DNA from: Eremomyces bilateralis CBS 781.70 | Taxonomy: Eukaryota; Ascomycota; Dothideomycetes; Eremomycetales; Eremomycetaceae | DNA length: 64,000 nucleotides | Assembly (NCBI RefSeq): GCF_010015585.1 | Contig: NW_022985080.1 | Location: 281,788-345,787, forward strand | Direction of reading: 5' to 3' | Shown here: positions 55,368 through 64,000 of the stretch, one piece after another | How the letters are laid out: every line of letters begins with the position of its first letter | How positions within the stretch are numbered: position 1 is the first letter of the stretch | Position numbers and translations under genes: made by a program | Notes under the pieces: model-generated | Seen by the model: the letters and a program-made list of their open reading frames with translations, nothing else | What the model was told of the DNA's origin: nothing | Database searches by the model: none

Positions 55368-58114
55368 ATGGTGGACCTTCAGGCGGGACATGAATCCCAC
55401 CCCGATGGCATGGTTGTCCCATCATCGGACCTTGACATATCGTTTGACATTCATCGAATGAACAATTACCTCTATCGACACCTGGGGTCGAGTCATCATG
55501 TTGCAAGTCCCTACCCTGATGGCATTTCAGTCGTTACTCCCATCACTCAAGACGTCAGGCTTGAGACTCCGACTCATAGCAGTCTCTACAATAGGGTCCG
55601 TCTCCCCAATGGCCATGACCTCCGCACACCGTCCAAGGCCTACCAAGGCCGCCACCTAGGACACAGACGTGGCCATACTTCACTACCGTCGGCCGAAGAT
55701 CCTGCTCTCGAACGTGTGGCTCGCAACTTGATGAAAAGATGGGAGCGATGCCCCGGATACCAGCAGTACCGCAAGCGGCAACCAATAGACGACGATGAGT
55801 CCAAGGAGAAAGTGTGGCCACCACATTTGGAGCTTGCGTTTTGCAAAGGTATGTTGAGCGAGGACCACTTCATATAGGTAATTATTAATATTCACCAGCT
55901 CTCATTCTCTACCCTCCCATGGGCCGCAAGAAGACGTCGCCTGCACTGGGGGAGCCGGCGATGGGACGGAATGAGCTCATCGCCTGGGCCATCATGAAAT
56001 GGACCAACGAGAGCCGGGACCGGAAGAAGGTCTCGAGTCATATTCAGGTTTTGAGGCCGATGTTTGAAAAATATAAAGACGTCGACCCTGGATGTGAGTT
56101 GGCCCTAAGTTGTGTCACTGGCTGCGCTGATTACTGACACACTCCAGTGCTGAAATACTTTTCGAACTCACCGAAAGCAGCTACAGGCCGGCGAGGGTGC
56201 CGACCTGCTTCTCAGTCGATGAATCGACATAGGCAGTTCTCGCATAATACCCGAGCAATCAGCTCAGAGTACTGCTATCCAAATGGAACGGCAAGTGCGT
56301 CGTCCACATCCACTGGCAGCGGGGTATCAGTCCATCCGCCGCGTCCAGAAGACATCCAGGAGGTCTGCCGGTATCCCAGTGGTTATTTCTCCTTCGTGCC
56401 CACTAAGTTCGAGATGTTCGTGAAGCAACGCGAGAAACAGATTCATCTCTTCACCCGGTCCACCCGCAATTGCCAAGGGCTCGATATAGGGCTCGACGAC
56501 ATCTATCATCTGCGCTTCGACTTCCCGCCACTCGCCACCGAGATGGAGCGCGGATCCCTGCAGTCGCAGGTTATCTTCAACAACGCTCGCATTGGCCTCG
56601 CCGCCGACTCCATCCCCAGCGGCCGCGACTCCAACGAGAACGAACTCGGCGTCTTCATGGTCCTCGACTGCGACTCCAAGCACGTCTCCATTTCTGAGCA
56701 CGTCAGCCATTACTTCGGCGGCTTCCGCGCCCGCACTCGCTTCTACGACTCGGGGAAGCTCATCTCCGACGTGCCAGAGGAGACGGACCGCGACCAGCTC
56801 GACCAAGCCAAGCCTACTTACGACTTGGACAACAAGACCCTGGGCAACGTCTACTTCGGCAGCGTCTTCTGGGCCGAGCGGATGTACAAGCTGGGCCGAG
56901 TGCTTCGCGAGGCGGCTGAAAAGCGCGCGGCGGGCACCATTGCCAGTGACGAGGCGGCTCGCAGCTTGGAGCAGCGGGTCTCGGAGTCGGTCAAACGACT
57001 TTCGGCGGTGCAGGAGATCTGGGCGGTGTCGAGAGACAGTGGCCAGGAGAGGCGCATCCTCGCCATCTGCTGGAAGTTCGAGCACGTCATGGCTCAGCCT
57101 TGCTTCACGATATGGAGACACGTTGTGCCGGGCAATTTGGACTTGATCATACAGCCAACGACTAAGACAGAGCAGTCATCTGAAAGCAAGTTGGCGAGCT
57201 CGTTGCAGGAAATATTTCCTCCGGGCGTCGACATCGATGCGAATGGGAACGCCAATGGGTTTGGATTCGATCTGCAACACGACACCGACCCCTTCATTGC
57301 CACGGCACACTTCGACTTTACGGATATGGCCATGCAACTACCACCAAACCTCCAGCACAACCTCGCCCTCTCGTCCACCATGCCCGAAGCCGAAGGCATG
57401 GTCGACACCTCTATAGTTGACCACGCCCTCTACCCATCCAACCACATCGACTTCTCCGGCGGCCATATCAACATCTGCATGCCCGACACCAACGGCATGA
57501 TGGACGACGCACACATCACTACCGCCCTCACTCCCCTCGACATGGACATGACCAACGGCGGGCTCGAAGTCGACCTCAGTGCCGACCTCAGCGCCGACAT
57601 CGACGGAAACCTTGACGTGCACTTCGTCACCTCCGCTACATACACCCCCACCGTATATACCCCTGCCGCACACACCCCTGCCGCATATTCTCCCGTTGTC
57701 TATACCCCCGCGTCCGACCAATCCCACAAGCGCCTCCTCTCCTTCGAAGACGGCGCTAACCCCGGCCCCGACCTCATCGCTGAAGCCCTCTCCGCCGCCA
57801 CCACCGCCGCAGAGATGAACAGCGACGTGCGCGTGTGGGCGTGCAATGGGTTCCAGTACTTCGATGTCGGGTTCAGCGCCGCGCCGGCGGCAGGGGCGCA
57901 GTTCGCGGAGGCCGGAGCCGGGGTGAGCGTGGCACCGTCACAGTCGCCGGTGCGTGAGGAGGCATTGATGAAGTTGGAGGGGTTGACGGAGGGGGAGAGG
58001 GGGGTGGGGCAGAAGGTGGGGACGCCGGGGGTTGGTTCATCTGCAGCTGGTGGTGATGCAGACGGGGGGAGGGGTGGGGATGGGGTTTGCGGATTTGATG
58101 GGGAGTCCATTTAA
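55368..58114 (+). CDS. abaA: TEA/ATTS-domain transcription factor (AbaA/TEC1-type)
   Basis: Three exons, 55368-55848, 55899-56093 and 56148-58114, give 880 aa (introns 50 and 54 bp, both inside or next to the DNA-binding domain). The TEA domain spans about residues 150-228: KVWPPHLELAFCKALILYPP, then GRNELIAWAIMKWTNESRD and RKKVSSHIQVLR (the third, base-contacting helix). AbaA drives the phialide step of conidiation in Aspergillus; Tec1 controls filamentation in yeast. A long conserved-looking middle region follows (GYFSFVPTKFEMFVKQREK; FRARTRFYDSGKLI). The C-terminal quarter is rich in Asp, Met, Pro and Ala, with a short tandem YTP/HTP/YSP repeat near residue 740-770. Confidence 0.9.
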
Positions 58115-58791
58115 GGATCGGATGATGGGGGTGGAGTAGCAGGAAGTGGGGCGGGGTGATCTACCTTACATGATAGAAATGGATGTTGACAGCAGGAGTG
58201 TACGATTTTGTTGATGGGAGACGCCAGTTGTTTTGGATCGACCATTACCTTAATGTCTGAAGTGACCAGCTGCAGTCTGGCATTGAAGATGAGGAGATTC
58301 CGGACATCGGTATGATTTAGCAATCGGGAAGCATGAATTAGAATGGAAGGGAGGTGGACTATTCTATCTTCAATGAGATTATTACTTGGTATCTCGCGCA
58401 CATGAAACTCATCGATATAGAACCTCGTCCTCGACACCATGCCATGCGTTAACCCCAATATCCGAACTCCATAGCGAATCCGCAGCCAGCTGAAGACACG
58501 GAATAAGTCGACTGCACAAAGTAGCTGTCGTCTCAACCATCCATTCGCTTCCCATATCGACGCTACGCTCAGTTGCTCAACGTAGACGTACCAAATCCGA
58601 TAACTATTCCCAATTTCAATAGCGAGTCGGCACCCTTCGAACGTGTTTCCAATATTTCTGTGTTTTGTGTAAGTTCGGCCGTGCGCTTGTGCCCTGTTCT
58701 CAACGGAATGCCGAAGCGATAGAGTTCCTGTAAGTGTGATGATGTCGGTGATCGTCGATGGTCGCGAAGCCGCCTTCATATGCTCCCAACC
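58115..58791. other. Convergent 3' interval with a doubtful minus-strand frame
   Basis: A 222-codon minus-strand frame (58779-58111) fills almost all of this gap, its end overlapping the TEA gene stop by 4 bp. It starts MKAASRPSTITDIITL, has a mixed composition and no domain. I regard it as possible but unproven; the interval may simply be two 3' untranslated regions. Confidence 0.3.
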
Positions 58792-61700
58792 TCATCTTAT
58801 CGGCAACCCCCCTTGGGAACCAGCCCTGATGCCCCTCCCTGCCGCACCCGAACTACTTTGCCCCATCAAACTCCTCATCACAATCTGCTCCGCCGCCCTC
58901 GCCGCCGCCAACCTCTCCCGTTGCCTCGTCCGCTGCGTCAAATACATCGTCGCCTCCGGCCGCATGCGTAAGATGCGCAGGATCATATCGTCGCTCGGCT
59001 CCGCTTGCGCCTCGCGGCGCTTCTCTTCCTTCGCCTTACGCATCGTCCCGAGGTTGCGCGAGCCGAGGATCGTCTTGTGCCGCCGCGTCGGCATGCCTTG
59101 TGGGGCGCCGCTGAAGGTCATGGGCGCCGGGGCGCCGAGGTGGGCGGGCGCGGAGAGGCGGTTCAGGCGGGCAGCTTCGGAGGCGGCGCGGGCGGCGGAG
59201 GCGGAGGCCATGCGTTCGGATTCACGGATGAGATCTTCGGTGGGCTGGGTGTAGAAGAAGGCGAGATTCTTGAGGTCGTGGTATTTCGGGGATTTGAGGA
59301 CGTCGAGTGGAACGCCTTGGGCGATGCCAGTGTGCTCATCGACGGCGTGGAAGAAGTCGAAGAGGGTTTGGAGCCATTGGTAGACGATGTCGAGTTCGGG
59401 TTGGGAGAGGGGCCGTTGGGCGGAGGGTTTGTCGGAGAGGGGGGGGACGAGGAGGGCTTCGACCTGCGAGAGGACTTCTTTCCAGAGACGGGACATGACG
59501 GCCGTCATGGCGGATTGGGTGAGGGTCTGGTTCATGATGGCGAAGTTCTCGTCGAAGTAGTCGAGGAGGGGTTGAATGGCTCGAGTGGCCTCAATTAACG
59601 AGGGGACCACGGGAGCCTGAGGCTGTTTTTTCATGAACGTGTTAAACTTGGATGCAATACCTTTACTGAGCAGCTGACGAAGAGTCCGCTCAGACAGCAT
59701 ATGCTGAATATAGGCATTGAGCTTAGGAGAAACGTTAGCCAACCGTGTTTGCAAAGAACTTTTCAAATACATACCTTGTCCGTGATCTGCCTCGTCATAT
59801 CCCTCTCCGTCCTCTTCAGCGTCCGGAAAGCTTTACCGAAGTAGAACTGGATGTCGTCCCGCTCGCCCTCCATGCTGACTCTCACCAAGACCCTGCCCTG
59901 CGTATCCAATGGCAGCCAATATTCTCGAGGGATATAGTCCCGGAAGTGATGCGGATCGAGCTTCAGGCTCGACCGTCCAACGCAGTCGTGATCGCCGAGG
60001 GCATCCCAGTCCCAGACGGTGGCGATGATATTGATCGCGCCCGTCGTGGTGATATCGACGCTCTCATCCCATCGTGGATTGAGGTTCCCATAGATGATGC
60101 GCGTCTTGGCCAGCCTTTTCTGGTACTCGTCGCCTAGTACGACGTACGGGTCGGAGAGACCGTTGATATCGCAGGGCTTGAGGTCCTCACCTTCGATGAT
60201 CTTGATCGTAAACACATACTTCTCCGTCTTTTTCCACCGCTCCTGGTGCGTAATGGGCGGGGTATTCCTTGTGATCACCGCTGCACACGCTTCCACATTC
60301 ATATCGCGCTCGAGCTTGTCTAGTTCGGTGATGGCGTATTCGATGTTGTTGAGTTTGACGAGGGACTAGGGACAAGGGGTTAGTTTGTGGTCGTGTTCGG
60401 CAGGAAAGAGGGTATAGATAGTCGTAAAAACAGGCACCCGGATGTTCGCGAAAGAAAATGGAATTAGGATTACCTTGGTGGAGAAATTGTATGCTTCAAC
60501 CTTGTTGTTCGCGTTCCACGCATCTCGCGCCAGCTGCCAGTATCGCTCCGAGTTGGTCAGTTGCGCTCGAGCCGCGACTTCTTCTGCGCTCTCTACGCTC
60601 ATTTCCTTGGAGAAGAGCTGCTCGATCAGTTCGCAGTATCGTGAGATCCCGTTCCCGATGATCTTCGAGAGCGAAGTCATGAACTTCGCATATTGGAGGT
60701 CGTTGTCCCAGTTCAGTTGTGTGATCTGATTCACGATCTCGTTGAACGAGCGGAAGGTATCGATGGACGAGATGCTGTGTCGCTCGTCATCTGTTGGCGG
60801 TCGAGTCGCATCGTCGTTCCGGACCGCGAACTCGTCGTGTTTGATCGCGTTCTCGGACCAACCCACCACGCTGTCTTCGGTGGTCTTGATCCATCTCCAG
60901 ACGAAGTCTTGCAGGAGCTCCTCGACGTTGAATTTGAATTGCGTCCTTCAGAAAATGTTAGCTGCGCTCCGTATGACTCCGAGGACGTCAAAATAATTAC
61001 CCAGATTTGTCCAAAGCATATACCCCACGGATCTCCACCAGTTCACGGTACAGATCGAATCCGTCGGCGATGGGGATCTCCTCCCCACGCTGCTGCGCGA
61101 TCTCGATAATGTGCGCCACAAACGACCGTGCATCATGCGCGAACGCCGGAAACATGACCTTCGCCAGAATCGCGAACGGCGAGACACCCATAATATTCGG
61201 GTTCTTCCGATACCGCTTCGCAATCTTCTCCGCCAACTTCTTCACGCCCTTCCCCACCTCGATGACGTGGAAGAAGTCCAGCATGCCATTACTCTCCTCC
61301 ACCTCGCGCAGCACCTTCTCCCGGATCTCCTCGTATTTGGCGGTTGCCACCTCGATCAGCCCGTTCTCCAGCTCCTCTGCGAACTGATCGAGTTCATTCT
61401 CGGCCACGCTGCACAGCTCGTCGCTGTAGATGTGCTCTTGGATGATGTACATTGCCGGTCCGATTTCGGGGGGCTTGGGTTCGTAGACACCCATGAGGAG
61501 GTGGAACAGGTCGCGGAGGATCGTGGAATGAATCCCGCTGAGGGCTTGCTTGTGCAACGCGTAATCCGCGACGGTCCATTTCTTCCAGTCTTGCGTGCGC
61601 GCTTCCGGGTTGAGCTGCGAGAGACGCCGGTTCTTCTTTTCGTGCGTTCCGTGCGTTTCTTTGATATAGAGGAACGTGGCATCGACGACGGGCAGACCGG

Positions 61701-63171
61701 CATCGGCCTGCCCGTATTTCTCGCGAATCACATCAAGCAGGAGGACCAGGCGGCTGAAGAGAGGCATCCGCCATCGCAGCGCGAGCTCGGAGAGGAGTTC
61801 GGTGGTGGATTTAGAGAAGAGGAAGATATTATCGGGGGATGGGTTGACCTCGGGGTCTTTGAGGTCGACGCTGAGAGCCTCTTTCAGGACAGTTCGAAAG
61901 TGGTCTCGCGGATTGGGTGGGATAAAGGTGTACGTAAGGTCGTCGTCGCAGGCTCGGTGATTGTCCGGGGCTATATTCCCCATGTCCACCGGCTGGTCGA
62001 AGTAGGAATTGTCATCTTCTTGGTTATTGGCGAGCTTTTTGGAGATCTCGGCGTAGGCGTCCACGGTAGCTCCCGAAGCCGAAGGGACGGCGCTTGCGAA
62101 GGCAGAAGCGCCGGTGGAGGTTTTGGCAAGCTCGATATTGTTCTGGACCATGTTCAGGATCATCTGCGACACTTCGGCCGTCTCGCTCTTCTTCCATGCC
62201 TCGTACGCATCATCGTAATCGAAATCGACGAGTGACAGGGTTCGTCGATTTCCGCCGAGGTTGAGGTGGGTTTGGTAGGATTTCAGATCTTGCAGTGCAG
62301 CCTTCTGCGTCCAATTGGCCTTGTGCTTGTTGACGTCGGCTTGTACTTGATCGTACTCTTTGCTGAAAACCCTCTTGACGATCATCGCTAAGGGCATGTC
62401 CTTGACATCGTAAGTAAGAGGGACCTCGACTTCTATGCTAGTCCCCCCAGCGCCGCCATTGCGCGAAGCTTCAGAGGCAAGGTTCTGGTCGTGAATGAGC
62501 AACTTCCGCTCCATCGTCTTCAACCGTTCTGCGAGATCCGGCCGGTCGCTGTCCCAGTTGTGATCTCTTAGAATGGCATTAATCAGCCGAATGAACAGCG
62601 CGCAGTGTCGGTCCACCATCAGCTTCCATGCATCGGGTTCGGGGTGCGTCGGGCCCGTTCCAATATTACCCTTCTGAAGCTCCGACGAGGCTTTCGAGAA
62701 AAAGATGAGGAGCAAGTCCTCGACGCGGCGGTCGGTTTCGACGCCTTTCCGGAAATGCTTCTCTTTGAACTGGTTTAAAAACGCTCCAAAGGTCCGCTTG
62801 ATAAGCGCATCGTTGTATTCCGGCAGCCTCTCTTTCCCGATGAGCACGTACGTCAGCCTCTTGTCGAGCGCCGCCATAAACCCTTCCGGTACCCTGTTGC
62901 TCCTGTTGGCTTTCAGCAGAGTAATATCGTGACCGATGACCTCGCTCGCCGAAGTCCGCGCCTTCTGCAATCTTGGTGGAGCCGCAACATGTTGTATCCT
63001 CTTTTGCCGTGGTTGTAGTTGGTAGTGTAATACGGCGACTGCCAGGCTGTATATGTATGCATCGTGTGGTGTCGCTGTGGCTTTACGATGTAAAGCTTGG
63101 GAGTTGTCGCGGGAAAGGTGTGTATTGCGTCGAGAGCGAGAGATTCGGCTGTGTCGAGAACTGGTGGACAT
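58792..63171 (-). CDS. Munc13-like protein with MUN-type helical domains and a central C2 domain
   Basis: Four exons, 63171-61001, 60945-60474, 60365-59775 and 59721-58792, give 1387 aa (introns 55, 108 and 53 bp). The C2 domain lies at about residues 930-1050 (KYVFTIKIIEGEDLKPCD; NGLSDPYVVLGDEYQ; NPRWDESVDI; TVWDWDALGDHDCVGRS), keeping the Asp residues that usually bind calcium. It sits between the two helical MUN/MHD regions, as in fungal Unc13/Munc13 relatives such as fission yeast Ync13. These proteins tether or prime secretory vesicles and couple exocytosis with endocytosis at growth and division sites. The start MSTSSRHSRISRSRR leads a basic N-terminus. The C-terminus carries an Ala/Arg-rich helix and ends in a Gly/Ser-rich tail. 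Confidence 0.92.
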
Positions 63172-64000
63172 GGCGAAGGTGTCCGCTCGCTCGCGGGTCT
63201 TCTAGATATGTGGATTTCTTCAATCTTTTCCGTGAGCGTAGAAGACTGCGGTGGATGGGTCGTTTGTGCGGTGAAAGGTGAAAGGCGGCACTCTGCCAAG
63301 TAAAAGTGGTCGCTCGTGATGTGGTTCATTCGCGTCGCACGCCTGTTGGGCTGTCGGAGATCGTCTCAGATGCCTTTTAGGCGGAACCTGCCAGTACCAC
63401 GATGCCTAGTAGAGTCTAGACCTAGCTGAGAGACCTGCGAGGGTGCTCGTCATTCGAAAATTGTGGTGGCGGACACACGAAGGGAGTCGTGCCACTTGAC
63501 GGACAAGCTGACGGTCTGACACACCGAAGTCTCAGAGGTCGACGCAGAAACCAGTAAGCGGTAGATCCTCAGGAAGGTACAGGTAGATACAAGCACGACC
63601 TTGAAGTCTTTCGGTTGCACCTGAGGGAGGAGAGCAGCGCTGGTAGGAGCAATACTGGGCTATATCACGGTTCTGTTCACGAGAACGAATATGTCAGAGG
63701 TGAGGCCAGGATATTTCCCTGCATGGACGGTCCGGCAGAGGCTTATTAGGCACTGGATGTATTAATAACCTCTGAGGTGGGGGGGTTCCAGGTGACGTCG
63801 ATGGTCAATGCCACCGATTCCTTTGTGGTAACTGGAGAAAGGGAAGGTATTATCACCAGTGATGGCGGGAAGAAATAGAGAGAATTGAATCAGGCTTTCA
63901 CTGAAGATTAACCATTCAGAACTTTCAATCAGAAATCATTATCAGATCCATCGACACTGGAGTCAGGCTGAAGTTCTTCTGAGTTCTGATGTTAACTTAA
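63172..64000. promoter_or_regulatory. Upstream region of the Munc13-like gene to window edge
   Basis: About 830 bp. Presumed promoter. No coding frame continues to the window edge that I can support. Confidence 0.4.

Noticed and set aside
61111-62235. 374-codon plus-strand open frame
   Set aside because: It lies antisense to the MUN region of the Munc13-like gene, whose own frame has recognisable domains. GC-rich DNA with few A/T-ending codons leaves the opposite strand open by chance.

Overview
The window is nuclear DNA of a filamentous ascomycete (Pezizomycotina). Genes lie on both strands without operons. Nearly all introns are 48-110 bp, start with GT and end with AG, and many carry a CTAAC/CTGAC-like branch site. 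The gene set includes an AbaA-type TEA regulator, a cutinase, Atg22, Mrd1 and an Spt10-type regulator. I cannot name a genus. Coding starts were chosen at ATG codons, and introns were placed by hand from GT/AG sites and conserved reading across each junction.

Layout. 0-11 kb: 3' part of a GRC3/NOL9-family gene with degenerate kinase motifs, ATG22, MED14 and TGS1. 11-23 kb: a DUF4291 gene, a cutinase, an FMN-binding split-barrel protein, an SPT10-like gene, a frame-disrupted orphan gene, a chitin-binding (CBM18) gene and a PAF-acetylhydrolase. 23-33 kb: a Rab4-like GTPase, a 3.8 kb stretch without a convincing gene, an MFS transporter and an ACR3 arsenite transporter. 33-38 kb: RPB2. 38.4-41.5 kb: a patch of rapidly diverging, repeat-bearing hypothetical genes. 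42-51 kb: UTP11, an HMG-box gene, 3 kb without a clear gene, a zinc-ribbon gene with a 9-nt microexon, and an LC8 dynein light chain gene made of six small exons. 51-64 kb: MRD1, an AbaA/TEC1-type TEA factor and a Munc13-like C2/MUN-domain gene.

Most genes are housekeeping: Pol II and Mediator (RPB2, MED14), pre-rRNA processing (GRC3-like, UTP11, MRD1), cap hypermethylation (TGS1), chromatin (SPT10, HMG box), traffic and autophagy (Rab, Munc13-like, ATG22) and dynein. Between them sit accessory genes for cell-surface and environmental functions (cutinase, CBM18, ACR3, MFS). No mobile element, CRISPR array, tRNA or rRNA gene was recognised. The best candidates for something new are the GRC3-like protein that has lost its kinase motifs, the 38.4-41.5 kb orphan patch, and the frame-disrupted orphan gene near 19 kb.
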